A DNA stretch of 7,936 bases from Erythrobacter sp. 34-65-8 (GCA_002278985.1 NCJP01000066.1:1-7936), one strand, 5' to 3'. Positions 1 to 6,553 are shown, counted from the first letter of the stretch. Notes: generated by a model from the letters alone, not told the origin. Numbers and translations: made by a program.

Positions 1-1
1 C

Positions 2-2515
2 ACTGCCGACAGTTTCGGTATCGAAACCCAGGTCATGTACTGGGTGGACTTCGACGATCCGAACCGGACTCAGGCGGACGTGGATAACTGTGCTTTCACG
101 GGCACCAACATAAGCTGTACCACGTTTGCAGGTGTGGACGCGATTGACTGGTTCCCGGGCGATGCCCTGCCACGCGAATCCGGCACCGCGCCCGGTGACA
201 GCGGATCGCCGATCATCGTCGATCAGCTTTATGATTTCCCGGTTGTCGCGGGCGTGCTGAGCGGCGGCTACGACTTCTTCGGGCGCAACAACCGCTACGG
301 CGACACAAGCTTCTACAACCCGCTGTTCCCGTTCTTCGAGTTCATCACCGAGAACACGCCCTACAAGTATGTCTCGGCCAAGGGCGGCAACGGTAACTGG
401 TCCAACACCAATTACTGGACCCAGGATCTCGATCCCGGTTTCTTCATCGATGACGGAACGGGCAAGCTGGTCAACGGCATCCCCGGCGGGTCCGAACAAG
501 GCGTTTACGCCACCGGGCCGAAACTCGGCACGATCATCAACGATGATGTGTCGGACAATTCGACCGCACCTTCGCAGTTCCTGCCCCCGCAAGGCACGCC
601 CGGGTTCGGTGCCAACCTGCCCGAATCCTCGGTCCTGCTCGGGCCGGGTTCGACCGGGTTCGTGCCCAACAACACCGATGGCGAAGTCGGTACCGCGTTC
701 GACAACCCGGCGCAGTATTTCGATGTGCTGCTCAACCGGCAGGGCACCACCACTGTCGATATGGCGGTGACAATCGACAAGCTGGCGCTGGACCACCGGA
801 ACGCGCGCTTCATCCTGCCCTCGGCTTTCACCTTCGATACCATCATCGGTTTCGAACAGTTCAACGGCACCTCGGTCATCGAAGGCACGTTGAATGCCGG
901 CGTGGCGGCCATGTTCGGTGGGCGGATGGCCGGCACCGGAACGATTTCGACCGAGGCCTTCTTCAACCTGGGCGGCCAGCTGCTGCCGGGTGGTACCAAC
1001 CGCGCCCGCACCTTCACCGTTGACGGCGATTACGTGCAGGTTGGCAACGGGGTCTACATTGCCGACATCGGCCTGCTCCGTGGTCCGCAGGTTCAGGATC
1101 TGCTGGTGGTGACCGGTGAAGCGGTCCTCGGCGGGCATCTGGTGGTCAACCCGATCAACCGGGTCTCGCCGCGTTATGGCGCCAAGTTCACGGTCCTTTC
1201 GGCAGGCCTGGTCGACGGAAACTTCGACACGGTCACGCTCATCACTGATTCCCCGCTGCTGTTTGCCACCAGCACGGTGGTCGAGAACGACGTGGTCGTG
1301 GAAATCGGGGCAAGGTCGATCAACGCCGTCGTGGGTGCCAGCAGTGGCCTCGCTTCGGTTGGCTCTGCCCTCGATGCCCTGCGCTTCACCGGGCGCTACA
1401 ACGCGTACCAGCACCTGTTCGGCGTGATCGACAGCGCCGGCTTCCAGAGCTTCGGCCAGACGCTTGCCAGCCTCACCCCGACCAGCGGCTTCCGCCAGTC
1501 GGCTTCGGCCAACGGCTTTGCGCAGCGCTTTACCGGGCACATTGCCCAGCGCACGATCAACCTGCGCGGGGCCGATCCGGCCGCGTCGGGCTTCTCAGCT
1601 GCCGGCAACGCCACCTTCGCGCAGGCCGGCACCGCGCCGGTGGAGCCGGGCAAGCTCGGCTTCTTCGGATCGGTCAGCGGCTCGTTCCTGAACATGGCGG
1701 AAAACGGCAGGTCGCCCGGCTCGACCGGACTGGAAGACGTCGCATTCCTGCAGGCAGGCGAACTGACCATCGGGGCTGACTACCGCGTGTCTGACGGCAT
1801 CACCGTCGGCCTGGCCATGACCAACATCCGCAACAGCGCGCAGAGCGTGTCGGGCTTCCGTCCGAACGAGGATGAAAGCGTGGCCACCGCCGCCTATGCC
1901 GCCGCCACCTTCGGCAAGGGCTTTGCCGACATGTACGTCGGCTATGCCAGCCAGGACTACGGCGTGGAGCGGACCAGCCAGGGTGACTTCACCACCTCCT
2001 ATCGCAGCGCCCTCGGCTCTGCCGATGGCGAGCAGACCTTTGCCGGTCTGCGGATGGGCTATGCGATGGAGCCGGCCAAGGGCCTGACCGTCGGGCCGGT
2101 GGTCAGCCTCGACTACGTCCGGTCGGACCTGGGCGGCTTCACCGAGTACGGTGCAGGCGTGTTCGGCCTCAACGTGCGGGAGCGGACCTTCACCTCGCTC
2201 GGGGCCAAGCTGGGTGCCATGGCCTCGCTTGACATGAACGTGGGCCGCAAGGGCAAGCTGACGGCGTTCGGCTCGGTCGCCTACGCGCGGGAACTGGCTG
2301 ACAAGGAAGACGTGATCACCGCAGCCTTCCTCGGTGCCGAGGACGTGCCGTTCACGATCGCCAACCAGCTCGATCCGCAGTGGGTCTCGGTCAATGCCGG
2401 GGCAGAGCTGTCGATCTCCGATCGCCTGAGCACCAAGATGAGCATGACCTCCGACCTCGGCCGGGGCGTGCTCACCAACAACCAGGCCAACCTGTCGCTG
2501 AACTGGAAGTTCTGA
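2..2515 (+). CDS. Serine protease autotransporter, C-terminal part (5' truncated by window edge)
   Basis: The reading frame is open from base 2, so the methionine at 35 is probably internal and the N-terminus (signal peptide, catalytic His and Asp) lies outside the window. About 837 residues are visible. A GDSGSP motif, the active-site serine box of trypsin-like (S1) peptidases, has its Ser codon at 200-202. A GNWSNTNYW segment typical of autotransporter passengers follows around 394-420, then a long Gly/Asn/Thr-rich passenger expected to form beta-helix. From about 1661 to the end, roughly 284 residues show alternating aromatic/hydrophobic strands ending in LSLNWKF. The terminal Phe is the usual outer-membrane barrel signal, so this is the type V beta-domain. 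Known for the family: the barrel sits in the outer membrane and the protease passenger is displayed or released. The substrate cannot be told. Two cysteines (codons at about 89 and 116) could form a disulfide. It is followed by a strong terminator and is probably the last gene of its transcript. Confidence 0.9.
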   Translation, partial: TADSFGIETQVMYWVDFDDPNRTQADVDNCAFTGTNISCTTFAGVDAIDWFPGDALPRESGTAPGDSGSPIIVDQLYDFPVVAGVLSGGYDFFGRNNRYGDTSFYNPLFPFFEFITENTPYKYVSAKGGNGNWSNTNYWTQDLDPGFFIDDGTGKLVNGIPGGSEQGVYATGPKLGTIINDDVSDNSTAPSQFLPPQGTPGFGANLPESSVLLGPGSTGFVPNNTDGEVGTAFDNPAQYFDVLLNRQGTTTVDMAVTIDKLALDHRNARFILPSAFTFDTIIGFEQFNGTSVIEGTLNAGVAAMFGGRMAGTGTISTEAFFNLGGQLLPGGTNRARTFTVDGDYVQVGNGVYIADIGLLRGPQVQDLLVVTGEAVLGGHLVVNPINRVSPRYGAKFTVLSAGLVDGNFDTVTLITDSPLLFATSTVVENDVVVEIGARSINAVVGASSGLASVGSALDALRFTGRYNAYQHLFGVIDSAGFQSFGQTLASLTPTSGFRQSASANGFAQRFTGHIAQRTINLRGADPAASGFSAAGNATFAQAGTAPVEPGKLGFFGSVSGSFLNMAENGRSPGSTGLEDVAFLQAGELTIGADYRVSDGITVGLAMTNIRNSAQSVSGFRPNEDESVATAAYAAATFGKGFADMYVGYASQDYGVERTSQGDFTTSYRSALGSADGEQTFAGLRMGYAMEPAKGLTVGPVVSLDYVRSDLGGFTEYGAGVFGLNVRERTFTSLGAKLGAMASLDMNVGRKGKLTAFGSVAYARELADKEDVITAAFLGAEDVPFTIANQLDPQWVSVNAGAELSISDRLSTKMSMTSDLGRGVLTNNQANLSLNWKF

Positions 2516-2539
2516 CGGGTCTGCCCTGCAGCCGACATA

Positions 2540-2580
2540 AAAAGGCGCCTCCGGAGCGATCCGGGGGCGCCTTTCGTTTT
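2540..2580. terminator. Bidirectional intrinsic terminator between convergent genes
   Basis: A 14-bp stem is formed by 2541-2554 and 2561-2574 (outer arms AAAGGCGCC/GGCGCCTTT, inner arms with one G-T wobble) around the 6-nt loop AGCGAT. On the plus strand it is followed by CGTTTT. On the minus strand the stem runs into TTTTTATG, giving a five-T tract. It begins 25 nt after the autotransporter stop and 32 nt beyond the stop of the converging membrane-protein gene, so it can end both transcripts. Confidence 0.92.
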
Positions 2581-2606
2581 GGCAGGTTTGGGTATGCTGG
2601 TTTCTG

Positions 2607-3389
2607 CTACCCGAACCAGCGCCGCCGGTTGGCTGGATCACGCAATCCGGCCAGCGTGGCGATCACCACAAGCACGGCGGCAGCGGCGCAGGCCAGCGCG
2701 ATAAGGTCGGACTGTTGCCCCCCGCGCAGGTAGATGGCCGCCAGCGCCCAGCAGAACACCCCGGCATACCACGGATTGCCCTTGCTGCGATGCACGGCCA
2801 GCGCCGCGATCAGGCCGCCGACCAGCACCATCACGGCGGTGATCTGAGGATAGGCCAGCCCGCCGCCAATGCCATGATAGACCAGCGACGCGCTCACATT
2901 GACGATGGTTGCTGCGGTCAGCCAGGCCGCCAGCGCGCTGAACACCAGCGCCACGATCCAGCGCTCGAAACCGGTAAAAGCCGGTGCATAGCGCACCAGC
3001 GTGCTCAGGATCACCAGCAGCGCCACGAGCGAAGTGGCGATGATGATAACGCTGACGAATGTAAGGCTCGCAAACTGGGTGTAGATTGCCCAGATCCCTT
3101 GCGCCGCCAGGGCGACGGCAGCCCACCAGCCGATGCGGTGGACCAGGGCATTGCGGCGCTGCCTGGGCAGGGCCTGCCACACGGCAAACACCGCCGATCC
3201 CAGAAACAGCGGGCCCCAGATGGCGAAGGCCCAGCCGGCGGGCGTGATCAGGGTGCGGGTGCTGTCCGACCGCTCCCCGATCGGCTCGCCAAGCCCCAAC
3301 TGGGGCAGGAAGGTTGCACCAATCTGCAGGCACACCGCCAGCACGATGGCAATCCGCTGGGCGGGCGAACGTTCGATCGTCTGAGTCAT
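2607..3389 (-). CDS. TspO/MBR-like (tryptophan-rich sensory protein type) polytopic membrane protein
   Basis: A 260-residue, very hydrophobic inner-membrane protein. About seven membrane segments can be seen at roughly residues 50-73, 87-105, 110-133, 142-168, 181-200, 206-222 and 228-249, plus a hydrophobic stretch near 11-30. The segment ITPAGWAFAIWGPLFL (residues 48-63), rich in Trp and aromatics, resembles the first helix of TspO/MBR-like proteins, and more Trp residues sit at helix ends (88, 89, 100, 144, 156). The length is greater than classical TspO (about 160 residues), so it would belong to the longer bacterial relatives; ligand and role are unknown. The C-terminus is basic (RRRWFG), presumably cytoplasmic. 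The frame stays open far upstream, but that extension lies inside rnpB, so the ATG at 3389 is chosen. No good Shine-Dalgarno is visible and a hairpin lies just ahead of the start. It is 66 nt downstream of rnpB on the same strand and may be reached by read-through. Confidence 0.7.
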   Translation of the reverse strand: MTQTIERSPAQRIAIVLAVCLQIGATFLPQLGLGEPIGERSDSTRTLITPAGWAFAIWGPLFLGSAVFAVWQALPRQRRNALVHRIGWWAAVALAAQGIWAIYTQFASLTFVSVIIIATSLVALLVILSTLVRYAPAFTGFERWIVALVFSALAAWLTAATIVNVSASLVYHGIGGGLAYPQITAVMVLVGGLIAALAVHRSKGNPWYAGVFCWALAAIYLRGGQQSDLIALACAAAAVLVVIATLAGLRDPANRRRWFG

Positions 3390-3391
3390 GA

Positions 3392-3427
3392 TGCAGGAAG
3401 TCCCGTGTTGTGGCCTGGGTTCCTGCA
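3392..3427 (-). other. Hairpin in the rnpB to membrane-protein gene gap, just before the start codon
   Basis: Perfect 8-bp inverted arms, TGCAGGAA at 3392-3399 and TTCCTGCA at 3420-3427, are extended by CCC/GGG (3402-3404 with 3417-3419) past a 2-nt bulge, leaving a 12-nt loop. In the minus-strand transcript the stem ends 2 nt before the ATG at 3389 and covers the place where a ribosome binding site should be. There is no T tract on either side, so it does not look like a standard terminator. It could block translation, stabilise or process the rnpB 3' end, or bind a dimeric protein. Confidence 0.5.
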
Positions 3428-3455
3428 ACGCGCGATCACGCCGGGCCGGTAAGCT

Positions 3456-3872
3456 GTGCCAGGGGGCCTGTAAGCCGGGTTCTGTCCCGCCGACGGTATC
3501 CCAAGGGGACCGTATCGGCGGGGGCAGCCATTCATCTGGGCCATGGATTGCTCCATGGCTCGAGCAGCCAACCCGGGCCTCTTGGGGCGAAACACCCCTG
3601 CCTTTCGGCACGAGGCCCCTATTTGGCCTTGCTCCGGGTGGGGTTTGCCATGCGGGCGCTGTTGCCAGAACCCCGGTGCGCTCTTGCCGCACCCTTTCAC
3701 CCTTACCGTGCCCGGACCAGGTCCGGGCCATCGGCGGTCTGCTCTCTGTGGCACTTTCCCTTTACCGGAAACCGAAATCCCCGGCACGGCGGGCGTTACC
3801 CGCCACCCTTGTTTCGTGGAGCCCGGACTTTCCTCGGCACTTGCGTGACGCGGCTGCCCGGCCCCCTGGCAC
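3456..3872 (-). ncRNA. rnpB: RNase P RNA (M1-type, bacterial class A)
   Basis: The catalytic RNA of RNase P, which removes 5' leaders from precursor tRNAs together with the protein RnpA. Read on the minus strand, the 5' conserved block GAGGAAAGTCCGGGCTCC is at 3835-3818. Then come the GGGTGAAAGGGTGCGG block (about 3706-3691), the GGCTGCTCGAGCC and AGATGAATGGCTGCC segments (about 3575-3523), and the 3' block ACAGAACCCGGCTTA at 3485-3471. The ends are set by a perfect 13-bp P1 helix between 3860-3872 and 3456-3468 (GTGCCAGGGGGCC with its complement). The roughly 417-nt length is normal for class A RNAs. Mature ends may differ by a few bases. Long open frames crossing this stretch on both strands are artefacts of its GC content. 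Lying between aqpZ and the membrane-protein gene on the same strand, it has its own likely promoter. Confidence 0.97.
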
Positions 3873-3878
3873 CGCGCC

Positions 3879-3907
3879 TTATAGACCGGCGCGGGCACAC
3901 AGGGAAG
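3879..3907 (-). promoter_or_regulatory. Probable sigma-70 promoter of rnpB
   Basis: On the minus strand a -35-like CTTCCC (3907-3902) is separated by exactly 17 nt from a -10-like CTATAA (3884-3879), which lies 6 nt ahead of the first base of the P1 helix at 3872. The -10 fits the housekeeping consensus well; the -35 keeps the CTT of the alphaproteobacterial CTTGAC. It falls in the 47-nt gap after the aqpZ stop, as expected for separate strong expression of rnpB. Confidence 0.7.
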
Positions 3908-3919
3908 CGGGCGTCGCGG

Positions 3920-4639
3920 TCAGTTGCCCTCGCCGCCGATATTGGCCAGCGATTCGTCGGGCGACAGCAGGTAGCGCCACAGCAACGCCCCGATCGCAGC
4001 GCCCACCAGCGGAGCCAGCCAGAACAGCCACAGCTGCCCGACCGCGCCGGTTTCGGCATAGAATGCCACGCTGGTCGAACGCGCCGGATTGACCGAGGTG
4101 TTGGTGACCGGAATCGAGATCAGGTGGATCAGGGTCAGTGCGAGACCGATCGATATCGGGGCAAAGCCACCGGGCACCTTGGTCGAGGTGGAGCCGAGGA
4201 TGACCAGCAGGAAACCGGCGGTGAGCACGATCTCGATCACCAGCGCGGCCTGCATCGAATAGCCGCCCGGCGACAGGTCGCCATAGCCGTTCGAGGCGAA
4301 CCCGCCGGGCGTCCAGCCTTCCATTCCCGAAGCGATCACGAACAGCGTGCCCGCCGCGATGAATGCCCCCAGCATCTGCGCCGCCCAGTAGGGCGCCAGC
4401 TCGCCCCATCCGTGGCTCCCGGCCACGCACAGGCCCAGCGTTACCGCCGGATTGAAATGCCCGCCGGAAATCCCGCCGACGGCATAGGCCATGGTCAGCA
4501 CGGTGAGGCCGAACGCCAGTGACACGCCTGCAAAACCAATGCCGAGCTCGGGATATCCCGCAGCGAGCACGGCCGAACCGCACCCTCCGAAAACCAGCCA
4601 GAACGTGCCGAGCGCCTCGGCAGACAATTTACGGATCAT
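3920..4639 (-). CDS. aqpZ: Aquaporin Z, water channel
   Basis: A 239-residue MIP-family channel of the inner membrane that conducts water. Both NPA boxes are present: GGHFNPAVT with NPA at residues 63-65 and TSVNPARS with NPA at 184-186. The residues expected at the aromatic/arginine selectivity filter match E. coli AqpZ: Phe43, His172, Thr181 and Arg187. This points to a water-selective pore rather than a glycerol facilitator, which has a wider filter. Six membrane segments plus two NPA half-helices fit the length, and the N-terminal [18 protein letters not shown] is the usual first helix. The ATG at 4639 is supported by a GGGAGGGG-type Shine-Dalgarno just ahead of it. It lies 92 nt downstream of the AhpD-like gene on the same strand, with a possible operator in the gap, and is followed after 47 nt by rnpB. 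Confidence 0.96.
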   Translation of the reverse strand: MIRKLSAEALGTFWLVFGGCGSAVLAAGYPELGIGFAGVSLAFGLTVLTMAYAVGGISGGHFNPAVTLGLCVAGSHGWGELAPYWAAQMLGAFIAAGTLFVIASGMEGWTPGGFASNGYGDLSPGGYSMQAALVIEIVLTAGFLLVILGSTSTKVPGGFAPISIGLALTLIHLISIPVTNTSVNPARSTSVAFYAETGAVGQLWLFWLAPLVGAAIGALLWRYLLSPDESLANIGGEGN

Positions 4640-4643
4640 GGAA

Positions 4644-4652
4644 CCCCTCCCT
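4644..4652 (-). promoter_or_regulatory. Strong ribosome binding site of aqpZ
   Basis: On the minus strand AGGGAGGGG lies 4 nt before the ATG at 4639. It fixes the start codon and suggests efficient translation. Confidence 0.8.
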
Positions 4653-4707
4653 ATTTCTTGTCCGAAATCAGGAGAGTGCGCGTTTTTCAGCGCTTTGCAA
4701 GCCGGTT

Positions 4708-4724
4708 AACGATTGCAGATCGTT
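4708..4724. repeat. Perfect inverted repeat upstream of aqpZ, possible operator
   Basis: AACGAT (4708-4713) and ATCGTT (4719-4724) are exact reverse complements separated by TGCAG. It lies 68 nt upstream of the aqpZ start and 7 nt after the AhpD-like stop (reading minus). There is no T tract, so a terminator is unlikely. A TTGCAA (4700-4695 on the minus strand) next to it could serve as a -35, but the -10 region is poor. The function is a guess. Confidence 0.35.
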
Positions 4725-4731
4725 CGCCCGC

Positions 4732-5106
4732 TCACCCCGCTGACCCCGCTGCCTGGTCGGCATACTGGTCGTAGGCTTCCAGTGCCTGCGCCGCATACAT
4801 CGCGCTGGGGCCGGCCCCCATGTAGACCGCCAGGCCGAGCGTTTCGGCGATTTCCTCACGGGTGGCGCCGTGCTTGCGCGCGCCTTCGACATGGTAGGTC
4901 ACGCAAGGATCGCACCGGACCGCGACCGAGATCGCCACCGCCAGCAGTTCCTTGGTCTTGGCATCGAGCGCGCCGCCTTCGTGCGCCGCCGCCCCCATTT
5001 CGCGGAACGCCTTCATCACGCCCGGCGCGCCCTTGTGCAGTTCCCGGATCGCCGGGATAAGATTGGCGGCCATCGCGGGCCAGTCCTTGAAATTGGTGTG
5101 CGCCAT
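4732..5106 (-). CDS. Carboxymuconolactone decarboxylase family protein, AhpD-like
   Basis: A 124-residue, probably cytoplasmic alpha-helical protein of the CMD/AhpD superfamily. The AhpD-type redox signature E-x11-C-x2-C-x3-H is complete: Glu53, Cys65, Cys68 and His72, in KELLAVAISVAVRCDPCVTYH. In this superfamily the CxxC pair with nearby Glu/His supports alkylhydroperoxidase or thiol-disulfide chemistry. True 4-carboxymuconolactone decarboxylases lack this cysteine pair, so a redox role is more likely than aromatic catabolism, and no aromatic-degradation genes are nearby. The helical GATREEIAETLGLAVYMGAGPSAMYAAQALEAY (residues 80-112) is the usual second half of the domain. The ATG at 5106 has an AAGGAA ribosome site about 7 nt upstream. 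A palindromic FNR-type box lies 55 nt upstream, suggesting oxygen or redox control. aqpZ follows on the same strand. The substrate is unknown. Confidence 0.88.
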   Translation of the reverse strand: MAHTNFKDWPAMAANLIPAIRELHKGAPGVMKAFREMGAAAHEGGALDAKTKELLAVAISVAVRCDPCVTYHVEGARKHGATREEIAETLGLAVYMGAGPSAMYAAQALEAYDQYADQAAGSAG

Positions 5107-5133
5107 GTGGGGTTCCTTGCTGTGAGAAACCCC

Positions 5134-5139
5134 GTCTAG
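5134..5139 (-). promoter_or_regulatory. Candidate -10 element of the AhpD-like gene
   Basis: CTAGAC on the minus strand resembles the alphaproteobacterial -10. Its centre lies 31 nt downstream of the centre of the FNR-type box, almost exactly the spacing of a class II activated promoter (site near -41.5). No good -35 other than the box itself is seen, as expected for an activator-dependent promoter. Confidence 0.4.
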
Positions 5140-5160
5140 GCGTCGGGCCGGCCGCCAACC

Positions 5161-5174
5161 TTGACCTGCATCAA
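5161..5174. promoter_or_regulatory. FNR/FixK-type binding site
   Basis: TTGACCTGCATCAA matches the TTGAY-N4-RTCAA pattern of FNR, FnrL, FixK and Dnr regulators, with nine of ten half-site bases equal to the ideal TTGAT-N4-ATCAA. It sits in the 71-nt gap between the amidase stop (5178-5180) and the AhpD-like start at 5106, so that gene is its natural target. No regulator gene is in the window, so which family member binds is unknown. Confidence 0.65.
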
Positions 5175-5177
5175 AAA

Positions 5178-5882
5178 TCAGCGGGTTGCACCGCGATCCC
5201 GGTCAAGCAGCAACTGGAACAGGATCGCGCGGACCTCGCCATCGACCACGCCGTCAATCCGGTGCGGGCGCCAGCGGCGCTGGAAAGCGGCCACCGCCTT
5301 GGCGGGATCGGTGATATCGTATCCGTACCGCTCCAGCGCGAGGAAGAAGGCGCCATCGTTATCGAACGGATCGCCCAGCTGCACGCCCGGGCGCGGCAGG
5401 CACAGGCGATACTCCGCCAGCCATTCCCACGGGAACAGCTCGCCCGGATCGACCTTGCGCGCCGGGGCCACATCGGAATGGCCGACCACGTTGGCCCGGG
5501 GAATGTCGTGTGTGCGCAGGATGCGGGCCAGCAGCGGCACCAGCGCCTCCACCTGCGCTTCTGCGAAGGGGCGATAGCCCAGTGCATGGCCCGGATGGTC
5601 AAGCTCGATCCCGATGCTGGCCGAATTGACATCGCGCACGCCGCGCCAGCACGATGCCCCCGCGTGCCAGGCGCGTTTGTCTTCCGGCACCAGCCGGATC
5701 ACCTCGCCCTCTTCGGTAATGCAGTAATGCGCGCTGACCTCGGCCGCCGGATCGCACATCCGCTCCAGCGCGGTGTCCACCGGCTTCATCTCGGTATAGT
5801 GCAGCACCACCATGGAGATGGGCAGCTTGCGCTCGTTCCAGTTGGGCGAAGGGCATTCGCGGTGGACGAGCGGGTCGGTCAT
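5178..5882 (-). CDS. N-acetylmuramoyl-L-alanine amidase (Amidase_2, AmpD/AmiD-like) with C-terminal peptidoglycan-binding-like domain
   Basis: A 234-residue zinc amidase that cleaves the bond between N-acetylmuramic acid and the L-Ala of the stem peptide. The amidase_2 fold covers about residues 15-155. The likely zinc ligands are His28 (VVLHYT), His135 (VVGHSDVAPARKVDPG) and Asp145. Glu93 in GIELDH and Lys143 match the catalytic Glu and Lys of AmpD. Residues about 170-232 (PFDNDGAFFLALERYGYDI onward) resemble a peptidoglycan-binding_1-type helical domain, as in E. coli AmiD. Unlike AmiD, no signal peptide or lipobox is visible, so cytoplasmic muropeptide recycling is as likely as wall remodelling. 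The ATG at 5882 overlaps the chpT stop by one base (TGATG) and has no strong ribosome site, so translation is probably coupled to chpT. The FNR-type box begins 3 nt after its stop. The symbol is left blank because ampD and amiD cannot be separated here. Confidence 0.92.
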   Translation of the reverse strand: MTDPLVHRECPSPNWNERKLPISMVVLHYTEMKPVDTALERMCDPAAEVSAHYCITEEGEVIRLVPEDKRAWHAGASCWRGVRDVNSASIGIELDHPGHALGYRPFAEAQVEALVPLLARILRTHDIPRANVVGHSDVAPARKVDPGELFPWEWLAEYRLCLPRPGVQLGDPFDNDGAFFLALERYGYDITDPAKAVAAFQRRWRPHRIDGVVDGEVRAILFQLLLDRDRGATR

Positions 5883-6541
5883 CAGCCAATCAGGCCCTCA
5901 GGTTGCGGCAGCACCGCCCCCAGGACAAGCGCTTCATCGGTCAGGTGATACTGCAACCCGCCGCCGGTCTGTTCCGCCAGCAAGCCCATCAGGTGAGCCG
6001 GCGCGGTGCGGCTGGTCAGTTCCGCGGGCGAAAGTTCGCCCTGCAAGGCCTGCCCGACAACCGGGTCAAAGGCGATTTTCGGGCCGGTGGCGCGCACCAC
6101 GATTTCATAGTCCGAATCGCGCCGTTCGACCCCGACATCGAGCGTGCCGCCCCGCACCAGGGTGTCGAGCCCGATCTGCGCGAGGTTGAGCAGGATCTTG
6201 ACCGCCGGCTTGGGCAGCTTGGCTTCATCGAGCGCCCAGTTGATCGTGATCCGCTTGGCATCACCCACCAGCGCCTGGATCAACGCCCTGGGCTCGGCCA
6301 CTTCGACCATTTCGCCGAATCCGCCCGCCGCGCCAAAGGCGAGCCGGAAGAACTTCAGCTTGTCGGTGCTGATACGGGCGCTCTGCTCCAGCAGTTCAAA
6401 ACAGCGCTGGCGCATCTCCGGGTCGTTTTCACTGGCAAGCAGTTCGAGCCCGTTGCTGAGTGCGCCCACCGGCGAAAGCATGTCATGGCACAGGCGCGAG
6501 CATAGCAGGCTGGCGAGATCGATGGCGTCCTGGTTGTTCAT
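5882..6541 (-). CDS. chpT: ChpT-type histidine phosphotransferase
   Basis: A 219-residue cytoplasmic phosphotransfer protein. The N-terminal helix carries LASLLCSRLCHDMLSPVGAL followed by SNGLELL, the hallmark of the HPTransfase family, with the phosphorylated histidine expected at His19 followed by Asp20. The four-helix dimerisation part covers about residues 1-75. The rest (about 80-215) is the degenerate ATPase-like domain, here ending in GGGLQYHLTDEALVLGAVLP. In Caulobacter, ChpT passes phosphate from the hybrid kinase CckA to CtrA and CpdR, controlling cell cycle, motility and envelope genes. The frame is open further upstream to 6652, but that part overlaps the JAMM gene, and the ATG at 6541 has a good AGGAG 7 nt ahead. 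It lies 10 nt downstream of the JAMM stop and overlaps the amidase start by one base. cckA and ctrA are not in the window. Confidence 0.9.
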   Translation of the reverse strand: MNNQDAIDLASLLCSRLCHDMLSPVGALSNGLELLASENDPEMRQRCFELLEQSARISTDKLKFFRLAFGAAGGFGEMVEVAEPRALIQALVGDAKRITINWALDEAKLPKPAVKILLNLAQIGLDTLVRGGTLDVGVERRDSDYEIVVRATGPKIAFDPVVGQALQGELSPAELTSRTAPAHLMGLLAEQTGGGLQYHLTDEALVLGAVLPQPEGLIG

Positions 6542-6548
6542 GACACCT

Positions 6549-6553
6549 CTCCT
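6549..6553 (-). promoter_or_regulatory. Ribosome binding site of chpT, touching the JAMM stop codon
   Basis: AGGAG on the minus strand lies 7 nt before the chpT ATG at 6541 and shares two bases with the TAG stop of the upstream gene (6554-6552). It decides the chpT start and lets ribosomes finishing the JAMM frame re-initiate. Confidence 0.75.

Noticed and set aside
1595..2641. 348-residue minus-strand open frame opposite the autotransporter barrel
   Set aside because: A shadow of high-GC coding DNA: rich in His/Gly/Arg, no recognisable motif, and it runs through the terminator hairpin.
3390..3731. N-terminal extension of the TspO-like gene to 3731 (374 residues)
   Set aside because: The extension is encoded by the rnpB region and has no membrane-protein character; the ATG at 3389 starts just before the conserved hydrophobic part.
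3388..4522. Long plus-strand open frames of 234 and 370 residues across rnpB and aqpZ
   Set aside because: They run over the structured RNase P RNA and antisense to a clear aquaporin; composition is low-complexity Arg/Pro-rich and no domain is recognisable.
4708..4724. The palindrome after the AhpD-like gene as a terminator
   Set aside because: The stem is only 6 bp, is not GC-rich and has no T tract on either strand.
4731..4752. Short tandem repeat (gctcaccccgctgaccccgctg) at the 3' end of the AhpD-like gene
   Set aside because: Two imperfect copies within coding sequence and its stop codon; it only gives a low-complexity C-terminus and shows no sign of being a functional repeat.
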